Below are positions 34,948 to 47,151 of a DNA stretch of 64,000 nucleotides, one piece after another. Source of the stretch: Lonicera japonica (lineage: Eukaryota > Streptophyta > Magnoliopsida > Dipsacales > Caprifoliaceae); NCBI GenBank assembly GCA_021464415.1, contig JAKCWG010000447.1, forward strand, positions 36,001 to 100,000. Reading direction: 5' to 3'. Position 1 is the stretch's first letter, and each line of letters opens with the position of its first letter. The notes below the pieces were generated by a model, which saw only the letters and a list, made by a program, of their open reading frames with translations, made no database searches and was not told the DNA's origin. The translations under genes were made by a program, and so were the position numbers.

Positions 34948-36380
34948 TAATTTCGTCAACCACCTCAAACTTAGAAGTCCAAGTTGAGGGAAACCCCCAG
35001 CAGAACAAACCATTTTGTTTCCAACATATGCTTCATACCCTAAACAAAGAGATTTCAAGTTTGGGAGCTTCTCTAGTGTTGTCATTGGGTCTTCCGTAAG
35101 TCCAGAGCTGTGTAAGGATATTTCGGTGAGGCTCGCGGAGAAATGGTACTGACGATATTCTGGTAAGTTACCTATTTTCCCCTCTAGCTCCAGCCTCTCA
35201 AGACTATGGATCGTAAACACTTTTCTTGAGACAGGAAAGGGCTCGTCTTCCTCAAAATCAAGTCTAATAATATGAAGGTATGTAGATCGTAATTGGTGTG
35301 AAGTACCATTTAGATAGTTGATGATTGTTTCAATGTCCTCCATACACCCCACCCTAACTCGTGCTTTCAAATTTCGCAATTTGGGCAATGTAAAGAGATC
35401 TTTCGGGACACACGTACTTGTATCAAAATTCTCCAATATCTCTAGACGGCTCAAGCCATCCAATTTTAATTCTTCATTCATTTGATTAATGTAAGGAAGA
35501 TATAGATATCTTAGGCTTTCCAACTTCCATAATACATTCGGTATAGAAATAATTGCAACACATATATCAAGGATTTGTAAGAATTGCAAGTTGCCTATTG
35601 ATGATGGCAACTTTTTCACACCCTTGCTGTTTCTGAAACTCAAGTACTTCAAGTGCATTAGTTTCCCAATTCCCTCTGGTATCATCTTCCAATTAAAGTC
35701 AAACCCTTCAAAATCTAAAACTCTAAGCAATTTGAATTCCTTGAGATTGGGTATATCTATTCGCAATCCAAAATAAATTCCAACTTTACGTGTTTTAGTG
35801 ATACCTGTTGACGAAGAAGATGAATCGTTTACATTTCTATGTGATTGAAAATCTTCCCCCTTTCTCTTTGAGAGGCATAGTTCTCGCATAAGGTCATGAA
35901 GACGACAAGTTGCCGCTCGTTCCGATATTTTCCTTCGCCATACTTCATTTGATAATTCAATTTGGACCATGCTCCTTTGTGCTAGTTCACCCAAATAGTG
36001 TTCAGCTACATCCATCATGGTTTCTCCTTCCGCTTTCTCTTCAGGATCTACCATGCCTTCAGCAATCCATAAAAGACATAGTTTTTCGATCTTCACATTA
36101 TAATCTTCTTGGAAATTCCCCATATAAAGAAAGCAAGACTTTAATTGATATGGCAAGTTGTCATAACTTAAAGTAAGCACTTGTTTAATTCTTTGGTCTG
36201 GCGTATCCATGACTTCCCCCATCAAATATTGACCAAGACTATCATGCACACTCTCCCACTCTTTTAAGTCACGTCTATTGGCCAATAGTCCCCCGAGCAC
36301 AACGATAGCAAGTGGTACACCCCCACATGGTAGTAGCATTTCCCTCCCTTTCTTCTCCATCTGAGTTTCAACTCTAGGCT

Positions 36381-37459
36381 CTGGATAACAAGAATGAATG
36401 ACAACTTAAGAATAAAATAGAAGCACATTGTTTGTTTGTTAGGCAGCTAATGAGATTACTAGGTGTTTGTAACCAACTACTCATGAAAAATGTTTTAGGG
36501 AATGTTTGATTTTTAACCTCTGGATGTTGAAAACTGAATATATTACTCTGCATTTTTAATAGTGAACAAAATTTTGATAGAAGAAATATGTTTGATTTTA
36601 TTTGGGTCCGAAGGTCGAATAGATAACATTTTACGATTTAAACCTTATCATTACAGTATACATCAATAATTAATGAATAGAAAGAACAGGGGCAACATTA
36701 GGAAAAAAATAATCATTAAAGCAAAAATTAAGCATTCAACACATGGCTTGCTTCTTGATGTTGAATGATAAATTTTAATTCAAGTAAGCATTAAGAGGTG
36801 AGAAAATAAATATCAGTTTTACCGTTTAATGCTGAATAGGCTTCCATTGAGCATTAGGAGTTATAAACAAAAGCTACCTTAAACTAATGTTTTAACGGGA
36901 TTATAAAAGTGTCACAAAAGGCGGTACCCAAGCAGCCACCTAGGCTCTAGCTGTACTTAGGCACTTGATTAATCTCTGGGTGAATTAGGCAGATTTTGGT
37001 GGCCGCTTAATCATGTTAGGTGGGCTACGCAGATAAACAAGTTTCCTTTGTTTTTCTCTTTATTTTAAGAGCAGCCATTGTTTCTTTTTGTTAAACAAAA
37101 AAAAAAACATTGTGATTTAAGAGAACGGAAGGGAATAAACATTATTTGCTCAACCTTATCTTGAACTTTTTTCCTTTTTTCTTTCTATTGTAGCTTCTTT
37201 CTTTCTTTCTTAATTTTTGAAGGGGCATTTTTATCGTTGCTCGAAATATTTATAGTTTCGAATGAATGGGAACCTTTGCTCCAATCTTGTTTTCTTTAGT
37301 GAATTGCACCTAATGACTATGTTTCATCTTATTTTGAATTACACTAGTATTATATATATAATTCAAAATAATGAGCACCTAGTGCCTAGACGCTCAAATG
37401 CTCAATGGCTGCCCTAGGTGCGCCTATAGCCTTTTAGAAACATTGGGTTATGAACTTAC
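36381..37459 (-). other. Intron of the resistance gene, with repeat insertions
   Basis: 1079 bp, bounded by GTAAGT and AG on the gene strand, and positioned between RNBS-B and GLPL. The stretch from about 36889 to 37445 resembles the 'caatgtttctaaaaggc...cctaggc' repeats scattered in plant genomes, with AATGTTTTAA and AATGTTTCTA at opposed ends. It is probably a decayed MITE; boundaries are weak. Confidence 0.7.
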
Positions 37460-38486
37460 CTGTATCTCTTCTTCCTGGGAATGCTTTCTTCACTAGCAAC
37501 TGCCAACTCTCTTCTCTGTTTAGAAACCCCAGTCGATGCAGAAAAGCGTTTGGATCAATGTGGTAAGCGACATCCTTCATACGTGTGGTGATCAATATTC
37601 TGCTACCAGTGTATCCATATGGGAAGGCTTGTCGTAAGGCGTTCCAAACATCATTGTCCCAAATGTCATCAAGAACCACCAAACATTTTTTCTGCCGTTG
37701 GATCTGACAAAGTTCACCGGCTAATTCGTCTTCTATCATTTCTTTGATCTCCGACTTCCGTTCTGGGCTAAGTTTGATTAGGATTCCTTTTAAAACATCC
37801 ATCTTTTCCCACTTCTGGGAGATACAAACTGAAGCGAAACTATTAAAATGGCGTCTAACCTTGGGGTGATGATAAACCTTCATAGCAAGAGTGGTCTTTC
37901 CCAAACCACCCATGCCAAAAATGGAAACAACTCGACGATCTGTGTATTGATTGACCAATTCCCTTACCAATGTCTTGATGTCCTCATCAAATCCCACAAA
38001 ATCCTCTTCGATAAAATGGGAATAAATCCTCCTTACCTGATTTAGTCTTTCATGACTAGCGCTCGGAACTTCTCCTCCTTCCCTTACTGCTCTTATGCCA
38101 TAGCTTTGCAAGCTTGCAGTGAGTTTGCTGATTTTGATTTTGATACTGTCTATCTTTGAGCTAACCCTATAGACGGAGATTCCTTCGTTGAAGATGCAAG
38201 CAAATCTCAAGAGGACGTTTCTTCTCCTCCTAGATGAGACTTTGAAGGCGAAAAGTTCAAGCATGTCCTCAGCATCGTAAGTGACTTTCCTCATCTCTAT
38301 CACCAAGTCTTGGAGAGTCGCGTTCTCCTCTTGTCTTCCATCCACATCTTTTAGGAAGCAACGCATCCGCCTCAGTTCCGCAACAAGCTCTTTATGTTGG
38401 ACACGCACTCCGCACATGAATGTTGCTTCATTGATCAGCAGCTCTCCAAATCTTTCAACAAAGAACGTAACAACGTACTCGGCCAT

Positions 38487-38769
38487 TTTTCTTGTGAGAA
38501 TTGAAATTATGATGAACTTTCAATTATATTTGATTTGATGAAATATATGAGGATGAGGAGCTCTATCTATATCATTTCTTTAAGTAACAATATGATATGT
38601 TTCTTTACGTGAGAATTGACATCCCTCTCCTTTTCATTTCTGAACTTTTAGCTTATTTCCATGCTGTCGTACTGAAAGTTTCTGCCCATTTAACATGTAC
38701 TTATTTTTGTTGTTCAAAAAAAAACATGTACTTATTTTCGTTCCGAATTTAAAAAATGTGGTTTATTTG
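38487..38769. promoter_or_regulatory. Presumed promoter and 5' UTR region of the resistance gene
   Basis: This is the region upstream of the ATG on the minus strand. 'GAGCTCCTCATCC' and TATATCATTT-like stretches are present, but no single TATA box can be assigned with confidence. Confidence 0.3.
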
Positions 38770-39015
38770 AAAAAAAAAACTATAAAAGAATTAGAAAATA
38801 ATATTTTTGTAAATTAAGAATTTATATTTGACCAAATTTTAAAAAGAGTGTTAAGTTAATTTCGCAATTTATTTTAAAATTATATTTTTTTATGAAACCA
38901 TGCAAAATTAAATTTGATGTTTTTTAACATATTACTATAAATGGTATTTAATTGATATTGTTTTATAATAATTTTAAGAAATTACATATTTAAAACTCAT
39001 TTATTACTAAAATAC
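38770..39015. repeat. Single-arm copy of the foldback repeat
   Basis: Resembles 31405-31630 throughout (GTAAATTAAGAATTTATATT, then TTGACCAAATTT; later TTAACATATTACTATAAAT and AAATTACATATTTAAAACTC). More diverged than the two arms at 31-32 kb are from each other. Confidence 0.6.
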
Positions 39016-40500
39016 ACAAGAGTCTAACCAATGAGACGGCAAGACGAGTTGGGTTTAATTGTAAAGTCCACCTTAGTCGAGTCTAGTCAGAGATTTATTA
39101 AGTAACTTGAATTCAGATTGACCGAACAATCTCTATTTATGATAGATCATTTATGTGGATTTAGTAAAATACGGCCTATTGCCACCCCAAGAATAATAAT
39201 TTTTAATTCATGACTAATATTTTGTTGTATGATTTTTTAAATTTGTTTTAATCTATATTTTGGATTGATATTCAAACACATATTTTTTCCCAATTTTAAT
39301 ATTTTTATATTATTAATACCTTTTACGTTATCATGCCACAGTAGGTACCTATTTTTCAATAAAAGTAATATGCGTTTTTAACTTTAAATAGTAAAATAAA
39401 ATAAAAATTCTTAAGAACGTCAACCACCGAAGTAAAAAATAAAAAAAGGACAAATTTTAATGACTGACTGACCCCAGCGTTCGCATTTATTGAGCCTCTT
39501 TTATGTCACCCTTCTGCACAATGTCAAGATAATAATAATGAGTTATGTTAACGTGTGCTCTAAGAGTACATGTTAAATATTTATTTTTTAAAATAATTAT
39601 TTTTTAATATGTATTAAATATGACACATATTCTCATACAAAATTTTATTATTTTCATTTATAGTAACTTTAATATTTACCCTAAAGACACATGTTATCAT
39701 TTTCTATGCAAATAAATAGAGTTGCATGCACCTTCTTCCTAAACCACATGAAGTTTGCTCTTACTCTCATTTCGATCTTTAAAATTATTTTCATTTTATT
39801 TTAATACTTAAAATTTGAGTTGCATCTCTTTTTCCTCTTAACTTTGATATTATGTTATTTTTTTAGAGTGATGTTATTTACTTCACTTATATTTATCACA
39901 AATACTTATCTTATCACAAAAATTATTTTATGATAAATTTATCACCACTAACACTTCTTAAGACTTGTCTAATGAGAGGTGAATGTAGTTACATACATTT
40001 GACCCACATATTGAGAGTTTCTTGATAAAAACTCACCTAACATCATGTGTGAAATGCTAAAATATTTTTTAAATAAGGTTCGTCTAATGAAAAATGAATG
40101 TACTTACATAAATTTGGCTCAAATAGGGAGAATGTGTTAATAAGTCCTTGTCTAATATCGGACAATAGAAGGGAGTGTTTGTGATAAATAAAGAGATGTT
40201 AAAATGTGTTTTTAATTAAATTTTAAAGAGGATATTTTTGACATATTTAGGGGTGAAAATAACACTGCTCTTCTAAAAAGAGTTAATTGTCATGTTGTCA
40301 ATAAAATACAAAATTATTAATACAATAATATTATATATTTTTAAAATTTTAATTATAAACATATAATATAATTCTTAATAATATCGTATATAGAAGTAAT
40401 ATACTTATTTTAAAACTATAAGCATGCCAACGGCCAATGGTAGCGTCAGTCATTTGTCTAGGTGATTGATTCTGCCCCCCCCCCCCCCCCCCCTTTTTTT
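39016..40500. other. AT-rich intergenic sequence; possible MITE at 39938-40190
   Basis: No gene. AAATTTATCACCACTAACACT at 39938 and AGTGTTTGTGATAAAT near 40171-40186 form a weak inverted pair. Two related internal blocks (CTAATGA(G/A)AGGTGAATGTA-like) recur about 120 bp apart. A C homopolymer of about 17 bp lies at 40476-40492. Confidence 0.35.
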
Positions 40501-41785
40501 TCCACTTTACTTCGGTGCTTGAAGTTCTAAGGATATATATATATATATATTTAAAAGCTAACTCCTAGTATTAATCGTGTCCCTAAAATTGAACAAAAAT
40601 AATATTAGCACAAAATCTGTTTCATTAATTTTTAAAAAAGTGACTTTAGTAATTTAGTTTTAAACTTACCCATTTTAAAATAAATAAATTATATATAGTT
40701 CCTTCCCTGCATGTGGTACATGGATATTTAGTCCAAAAATAGATTTTTTATTCCAAAAAATGACGTAACATTTAAATTAAAAAGTGAAAGAGACGGCAGT
40801 TCAAATTTTGTGGAATAAAAAAAATAAAAAAAAAATTAAGACCAAAATGAGAATAAAAGCAGACTTCTTGCAGGGAAAATATCAATTACCCATTTGTTAC
40901 ATAGCAGTTTAAGACGACGGTGCCTACCTGGTTGGTTCAATCATTTGTCTGGGTGATTGTGCTTTAAGTCAATTTGAACCCATATCACTTTTTTATTTTT
41001 ATTTATTTATTTATTTACTTTTTTTCCTTCTTGTTTTTTGAGTATTTGTGGATATTTGAGCCCATCCAACTAATTCCATAAGACTTACGTTTATCGGTCA
41101 TGAGATGCTGCATTGGTCCCAAAAATCTTGACATAGCGAGAAATTAAACCTGAGATTGTGTGCCAAATATATTAATAAGGAAACAATTGTCCCCCACCGC
41201 CTAAAATTTTTAAAAATTACCATTTTGCCAATTAAAGTTACTTCTAAAAATTACAAATATAAGCATCATATTAGTTAAGTTTGTCTCCTTTAAATTTTTA
41301 AAAGCTAACTACTAGTATTAATTGCCCCCTTACTATTGAAACAAAATGATATTAGCACAAAATTTTCTTCGTTAATTCTTCAAAAAATTTAGTAATTTAG
41401 TATTAAACTTGATATTCCACTAAATTTTCAAAAATTTCTAATTACTTTTAAAAGTTACAAATATATGCAAAGAAGTTAAGTTTTCCTTCCCTAAATTTTT
41501 AAAAGGTAAATACTAGTATTAATGCCGCTAATAATGAGTAATATATATATATATATATATATAAGTAATAAATTTTCTTTTTTATTGCTATGTCCCTGCA
41601 TGTGACATATGGATAATAAGTTCAAAAAATGGATTTTTTGTTTCAAAAAGCAACGGGACGTTTAAGTTAAAAAAAAGTAAGACGCAACTTAAATTTTAAA
41701 TATTAAAATTAGACGAATCTAATTTTAAAGACCGAAATGAGAAAGTTAGGAAACTTTAACAAGTAAAATGCCAATTGCCCATCCG

Positions 41786-41830
41786 TAGCATAGTGGTTAG
41801 GAAGAAAGTGCTTCCTTGGTGCGTCCGACT
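41786..41830 (+). repeat. tRNA-like A/B box block in the macro-repeat
   Basis: TAGCATAGTGGTTAGG fits the A-box consensus of tRNA genes and SINEs. GGTGCGTCCGAC about 32 bp later is a poor B box. The same block is at 48379. Related blocks at 40900-40952 and 47976-48022 have the better B-box-like TTGGTTCAATC or TTGGTTCAACT. This suggests SINE ancestry for part of the unit. Confidence 0.35.
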
Positions 41831-42357
41831 TTAATTATTTAGATGCATTATTATTTTGATGATTAATGACGCGGGTCTTTCACGTCCATTTCAACTTTAT
41901 GTTATTTTCACGCGGGGTGCATTATTAGGCCCGTCTTCATTTCTCTTTGGAGTATCATATTAAATCATAAAATTATTTCTTTTATTAACAAACAATGATA
42001 TTAATATTTTAATATTTTAAAATTATTTTTAATGGCAAAAAAAATATTTAATAATTAAAAGATGTATAAATTCATAATATTAATATATGCTTATTTAAAA
42101 ACACAACACATGAAAACTAGAAGCCTGGAAATTCTAGAGCTCAACATGGCTTTCTATGGTTTTGTAGTGTTCTGTTTGGCTGCTTTTGCGATTTTGATGT
42201 TAAAAATAAAATGCACCATGTAAAGCTTATCATATAGCAATCTAAAGCAGCCAATGAATGGAAACCAGTTTATTCAAAGGTGATTGTGAAAGGCACCTTT
42301 TGATTGAACATTATTCTACTCTCAAGCTCCCAATGAATGGAGACCGCGTATTATATC

Positions 42358-42597
42358 TAATAAATTGCAAAAGAGATTGGAAAACTAAGAAAGATTAAAC
42401 AATTGGAGAATGTTTTTCTTATATTCATTGTGCAGAATCATGGACATGTATATACAAAAGAAAGAGCAAAATCCCTGATAATCACAAGCCTAACATATTG
42501 GGATCCTATATCAAAGGATTCTTTCCTAAACTAAAAAGGCAACAAATAAATGAAATAAATACACACAATCTGTAAATAATATACAAGATTTGTAATA
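42358..42597 (-). repeat. 3' LTR of the intact copia element
   Basis: Identical to 47164-47403 except for one G/A difference at about 42451. On the element strand a TATA-like TTTTGTATATACATG lies about 135 bp into the LTR. Confidence 0.95.
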
Positions 42598-42609
42598 CTC
42601 CCCCTCAAG
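42598..42609 (-). promoter_or_regulatory. Polypurine tract of the intact copia element
   Basis: CTTGAGGGGGAG on the minus strand, directly beside the 3' LTR. The stop codon of the polyprotein (42605-42607) lies inside it, so the ORF ends within the priming site. Confidence 0.85.
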
Positions 42610-45600
42610 TTGGAGAGTGAATATCATGAAGTCCCAACTTGTTACGTAATGTCACAAATTGGTCCTTTCCCAAAGCTTTTGTAAATACGTCTGCCAATTG
42701 TAATTGTGTAGGAATGTACGAAGGACTAATCATTCCGGCTTGTAGTTTCTCTCTAACAATGTGGCAATCTATCTCAATATGCTTTGTACGTTCATGAAAA
42801 ACGGGATTTTTTGCGATGTATAAGGCAGCCTGATTATCACAAAACAAAGGTGTAGGAGCTGGTTGTGTAACCTTTAAATCTTGCAATATGTATTGTAACC
42901 ATGTTAGCTCCAAACATGTGTTTGCCATGGCTCGGTATTCAGCTTCAGCTGATGATCTAGAAACATTGGCTTGTTTCTTGGATTTCCATGAAATGATAGA
43001 ATCCCCGAGAAAAATGCAATATCCTGTAATTGATCTTCTTGTGGAACAACACCCTCCCCAATCTGAATCACAAAATGCCTTGAGAGTAAGATTGTTTGTA
43101 GAAGAAAATAGTAAACCTTGTCCAGGATTACCCTTAATATATCTGAGAATCCGTAAAGCTGCATCCCAATGTGGCTTTCTAGGTTCATGCATGAATTGAC
43201 TCAATGTACGAACAGCGTATGCTATGTAAGGCCTTGTCATGGTAAGATAGATTAATCTACCTACCAACCTTCTGTATTTAGTTGGATCATTTAATAATAC
43301 CCCATCTGTGGGAGTAAGTTTCAAATTTTGCTCCATGGGGAACTTGTCTGGACGTGCACCAAGAAGTCCTGAATCTTGTAAAATATCTAGTGCATATTTC
43401 CTTTGAGACATGAATATTCCTTTATTTGAACGAGAAAATTCAATGCCTAGAAAATATTTTAAGTCGCCGAGATCTTTCATGCGGAAGTGTTCGAAAAGAA
43501 ATTTCTTGAGATGTTCCATTTCTTGAAGATTGTTGCCTGTAAGAAGTATGTCATCAACATAGATAAGGACCGCAGTAAAACAAGTACCTCTAGTTCTGGT
43601 GAAAAGAGAATAATCGGCTTTTGATTGCTGGTAACCGGCTTTTTGAATGGCAGCGGAAAATGTGGAAAACCAATTTCTTGATGCTTGTTTGAGACCATAA
43701 AGGGATTTATTGAGCCGGCAAACAAGATTCTCCCCCTGTCGGCGAAGACCAAGTGGTGGCTCCATGTAAACTACCTCTTGTAAATCACCATGAAGAAAAG
43801 CATTTTGAACATCTAACTGATGAATGAACCAATGACGTGCAGAAGCAACAGCGAGAAGACAACGAAGTGTAGTAAGCTTCGCAGTGGGAGAGAAGGTTTC
43901 ATGATAATCAATACCTTCAACTTGAGTATATCCCTTAGCAACAAGGCGAGCTTTATGACGCTCAATGGTACCATCAGATCGATATTTGATTTTATAGACC
44001 CACTTGCAGCCGATGGGTTTATGGCCAGCGGGTAGAGGAACCACAGTCCAGGTGTTATTTTGTTCTAATGCTGTTAATTCTGCTTTCATCGCATTTTGCC
44101 AATGTGGATCAAGGATAGCTTGAGCATAAGAGTGAGGTTCCGAGTGACCTGTAATGTTAGCTAAAAATGTGCAGTGGGCAGAAGACAAACGAGAATACGA
44201 CAGAAAATGAGATAGAGGGTACCGAGTACCTGAAGCTGAACTTGGTATTGAGGTTGAATGATTGACATGAGCAGACATAATGTAATCTTTATGCCACGTT
44301 GGAGGTTGTTTTGGACGAGTGGATTGACGTATAGGTGGATTAGGAGAAGTTGGTGGATCTACATGAGGTGGTATGGAATTAGGCGTATTGGAAGAAGATG
44401 CTATTTCTTGTGAAGTTTCAAACAACCGAGACTGCTCGGAATCTGTCCCTAGAGTTTCATTGTCCTCTGTTAAGGGAATGTGTGTATGGTGATGGTTTTG
44501 CTGTTGATCGAGAAAAGATGGCGAATTTGAGGGTGAAGTGTGTAGGTTTAAGTCATAAGAGAAAGGCAAGCTGTTTGTGGCATCATGCGAAAAATTTGGT
44601 AAAATAAAACTAGAGTCGGATTGAGAAGAAAGAGAAGGAAATGTTGTTTCACAAAATTTGACATCTCGACTGACGAAAAATTTTTGCGTCTCCAAATCAT
44701 AAAGTTTGTAACCTTTTTGACCAGTGGGGTATCCAACAAAAATGCATTGTTTAGCACGTGGTTCAAATTTATGAATAGGATGAACAATAGTTGCATAACA
44801 TAAACAACCAAAAACTTTTAAATGATCAAGCGATGGTGGACGATTGTGCAAAAGTTCAAAAGGTGATTTTCCAGATAGTAATGGTGTAGGGAGACAATTA
44901 ATTAGATATGCAGCTGTCAAGATGCACTCACCCCAAAAAATGAGAGGGAGTCGAGATTGAAAAAGTAGAGCGCGTGCAACAGTTAGGATATGACGATGCT
45001 TCCGTTCAACTACTCCATTTTGTTGTGGAGTGTAAACACAAGTACGTTGATATTCGATGCCGTGAGATTGGAAATAATTCCGCATGGATAAAAATTCAGA
45101 GCCATTATCTACCCTGATGGCTTTAACTGAAGCATGAAATTGGGTATGAACAAAGGTAAAGAAAGATTTTAAAATATTCTGAGTTTTTGATTTAAAATGC
45201 ATAAGAAATACCCATGTGCATCTTGTAAAATCATCCACAACAGTGAGAAAGAAACGTGCCCCTGAATGTGTAGGAACTTTATGAGGACCCCAAATATCAC
45301 AATGTAATAAATCAAATGGTGAATGATTTGATATAAAACTGGAAGGAAATGGTAGTCTAGTTTGCTTAGCCATATGACAAACAGTACAATTATTATCAAA
45401 AGAAACATTATTATTGGAAGACAATAATGAAGATGCTAATTTAAGACGAGATGGAGACGGATGTCCAAGACGCATATGCCATAGGTTAGAAGGTTGAGAA
45501 ACTTGATGAGATGTAGGTGTCCTTTGCAATGGAGACATGTAATAAAGACCACCATGTTCTTTACCCGAGCCAATCATCTTCCCCGTAGCCAAGTCCTGCA

Positions 45601-47110
45601 AAACACAGAAAGTCGGAAAGAAAATGGCACAACAATTTAGAGCAGTGGTGACTTTACTAACGGAAAATAAATTTAAATGGAAAGAGGGGACACACAAAAC
45701 TTTGTTTAGTTTGAAATTAGAGTTAAATGGTATAGTTCCTTTAGAGGTTATAGAGGCTGAGGATCCGGTAGGCAATTTGACAATTGGTGTTAATGACATT
45801 TCTGTGTGGGTGAAAAGAGTGGAATCTGTTGTAATATGATCTGTTGCTCCACTATCCAAAATCCAAGGTTTAGTGAAAACATAATTAACAGCATTGGAAG
45901 AAGAAAACAGACCTGTAGCGTTTGCATATGCATTATCATTACCAGTGGTACGATTTGTTGTCATTTGAGACAAGGTACGAGCAATTTGTTGCAATTGATC
46001 GGCTGAAAATCCATGTATTGCGTTCAGCGAGCTGTTATCTTGAGATTTAACTCCACATGTAGAATGTGAAGAATCTGTTGCATTAGCAGCATGAAAATGA
46101 TGAGATCCATGTTGTTGTTGAGATTGATTATTTCGATTCCTGTGAGATGCTGAGTGGTTTGAATTCCAAGTGCCATTTTTTAATTTGCACCTATCTTCAG
46201 TGTGGCCTCGCTTATCGCAATATTTGCAATAAAATTTTAGAGTACGACAATTGTCAATTGTATGGCCATCTCTATTGCAATGCTCACAATGCTTGTCTCT
46301 AGATTTGATAGAGTGGTTACTTTGAGTTGCTGCTGCGATGGAAAAATTTTCGGTGCTCTCTGATGTGAGTTGTCGCTGTGTTTCTTCTTGAATAACAAGG
46401 GAGTGAGCTTGACGCACATTTGGCAGCGGCGACATCATGAGGATGTTACTACGAACAGTGCTATAGGTATCATTGAGACCCATGAGGAATTGCATCATCC
46501 GATCTTCTTCTCTTTGTTCAACATGTGCCTTAAATTGATCACAGTGAGGGATAGTTCGATATGTTTCTAGCTCATCCCATAGACCTTTAAGCTTTGTATA
46601 ATATGAGGACACAGACATATTACCTTGTGAAAGCGTCGCCAACGATTTTTGAAGCTGATATATGGCTGGTGCATTTTTTTGAGAGAACTGGTCTTTGAAA
46701 TCTTCCCATGCTTGATAAGCCGTATTAGCATGAATGACCCCTTTGGCTAAATCGAGTTCTACTGAATGAGTGAGCCATGATAAAATCATGCTGTTGCACG
46801 GATTCCAAAGAGCAAATTCAGTTGGTTGTTCTGCCTTTGAGGGAGGCTTGAAAGAACCATTGATGAAACCAATCTTGTTCTTGGCTGTGAGGGCATGGAT
46901 CATGGCTTTACTCCATGTTTGATAGTTGGTGCCATTCAGTTTTGTCGGAACGAGTATGAGACCGGGATGATCTGAAGGATGAAGGTAGTATGGATTTGAT
47001 GAGTCTATACTTGAATTATTGTTGCTGGAGTTTGAGAGTTTGGATTGGGACTGTAATGAGGTTTGAAATTCTGCTGGAGTTTTTGGTGGTGTATGATCTT
47101 CTTCAGACAT
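42605..47110 (-). CDS. Copia gag-pol polyprotein, 1501 residues, intact
   Basis: Encodes capsid and enzymes for reverse transcription and integration in virus-like particles. Gag 1-310, including the LNGTNYQTWSKAM block near 59-71 and two CCHC knuckles (275-288 CEHCNRDGHTIDNC; 295-308 CKYCDKRGHTEDRC). Protease: WILDSGATDHI at 416-426. Integrase: HHCC finger H545, H550, C575, C578; catalytic triad D605, D668, E702. Reverse transcriptase about 1005-1250, with LDVQNAFLHGDL and YVDD at 1184-1187. RNase H about 1345-1465, including D1348, SRSSAEAEYRAMA and DNQAAL. Domain order (integrase before reverse transcriptase) defines Ty1/copia. The length is normal and no stop or frameshift is present. The start ATG at 47110 opens MSEEDHTPPKTPAEF; it is 42 bp inside the primer-binding site. 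No env-like ORF. Lineage within copia not assigned. Confidence 0.97.
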   Translation of the reverse strand: MSEEDHTPPKTPAEFQTSLQSQSKLSNSSNNNSSIDSSNPYYLHPSDHPGLILVPTKLNGTNYQTWSKAMIHALTAKNKIGFINGSFKPPSKAEQPTEFALWNPCNSMILSWLTHSVELDLAKGVIHANTAYQAWEDFKDQFSQKNAPAIYQLQKSLATLSQGNMSVSSYYTKLKGLWDELETYRTIPHCDQFKAHVEQREEDRMMQFLMGLNDTYSTVRSNILMMSPLPNVRQAHSLVIQEETQRQLTSESTENFSIAAATQSNHSIKSRDKHCEHCNRDGHTIDNCRTLKFYCKYCDKRGHTEDRCKLKNGTWNSNHSASHRNRNNQSQQQHGSHHFHAANATDSSHSTCGVKSQDNSSLNAIHGFSADQLQQIARTLSQMTTNRTTGNDNAYANATGLFSSSNAVNYVFTKPWILDSGATDHITTDSTLFTHTEMSLTPIVKLPTGSSASITSKGTIPFNSNFKLNKVLCVPSFHLNLFSVSKVTTALNCCAIFFPTFCVLQDLATGKMIGSGKEHGGLYYMSPLQRTPTSHQVSQPSNLWHMRLGHPSPSRLKLASSLLSSNNNVSFDNNCTVCHMAKQTRLPFPSSFISNHSPFDLLHCDIWGPHKVPTHSGARFFLTVVDDFTRCTWVFLMHFKSKTQNILKSFFTFVHTQFHASVKAIRVDNGSEFLSMRNYFQSHGIEYQRTCVYTPQQNGVVERKHRHILTVARALLFQSRLPLIFWGECILTAAYLINCLPTPLLSGKSPFELLHNRPPSLDHLKVFGCLCYATIVHPIHKFEPRAKQCIFVGYPTGQKGYKLYDLETQKFFVSRDVKFCETTFPSLSSQSDSSFILPNFSHDATNSLPFSYDLNLHTSPSNSPSFLDQQQNHHHTHIPLTEDNETLGTDSEQSRLFETSQEIASSSNTPNSIPPHVDPPTSPNPPIRQSTRPKQPPTWHKDYIMSAHVNHSTSIPSSASGTRYPLSHFLSYSRLSSAHCTFLANITGHSEPHSYAQAILDPHWQNAMKAELTALEQNNTWTVVPLPAGHKPIGCKWVYKIKYRSDGTIERHKARLVAKGYTQVEGIDYHETFSPTAKLTTLRCLLAVASARHWFIHQLDVQNAFLHGDLQEVVYMEPPLGLRRQGENLVCRLNKSLYGLKQASRNWFSTFSAAIQKAGYQQSKADYSLFTRTRGTCFTAVLIYVDDILLTGNNLQEMEHLKKFLFEHFRMKDLGDLKYFLGIEFSRSNKGIFMSQRKYALDILQDSGLLGARPDKFPMEQNLKLTPTDGVLLNDPTKYRRLVGRLIYLTMTRPYIAYAVRTLSQFMHEPRKPHWDAALRILRYIKGNPGQGLLFSSTNNLTLKAFCDSDWGGCCSTRRSITGYCIFLGDSIISWKSKKQANVSRSSAEAEYRAMANTCLELTWLQYILQDLKVTQPAPTPLFCDNQAALYIAKNPVFHERTKHIEIDCHIVREKLQAGMISPSYIPTQLQLADVFTKALGKDQFVTLRNKLGLHDIHSPT

Positions 47111-47151
47111 TGGAATTGTGTTTGAAAAATTAGGCCTTAGAGAAAACTATT

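Larger units (their letters stand above)
34188..38486 (-). pseudogene. CC-NB-ARC-LRR disease-resistance gene (RPP13/RPP8 type), LRR broken by a MITE
   Basis: Predicted intracellular immune receptor that binds ADP/ATP and senses pathogen effectors. Exon 1 is 38486-37460 (donor ACAG|GTAAGT) and exon 2 starts at 36380 (acceptor ATCCAG|AG); the joined frame reads RRDTEPRVETQMEKK. Domains: coiled coil 1-130 with the EDVID-like YDAEDMLE at 70-77; P-loop GMGGLGKTT 191-199; kinase-2 LVVLDDIWD 269-277; RNBS-B GSRILITTR 293-301; GLPL form GGVPLA about 362; RNBS-D CFLYMGNF about 425; LHD in place of MHD about 503; then leucine-rich repeats. A 529-bp MITE (34419-34947) interrupts the LRRs. Read through, the protein stops inside the MITE at about 823 residues. 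Without it the frame would continue to a stop at 34188, about 895 residues, normal for the family. The start ATG at 38486 opens MAEYVVTFFVERFGELL, typical for this class. Confidence 0.9.

Noticed and set aside
35591..36176. Plus-strand ORFs over the resistance gene
   Set aside because: Antisense to the NB-ARC/LRR exon, no support.
42888..46570. Plus-strand ORFs across the copia polyprotein
   Set aside because: They are antisense shadows of the 1501-codon gag-pol frame.
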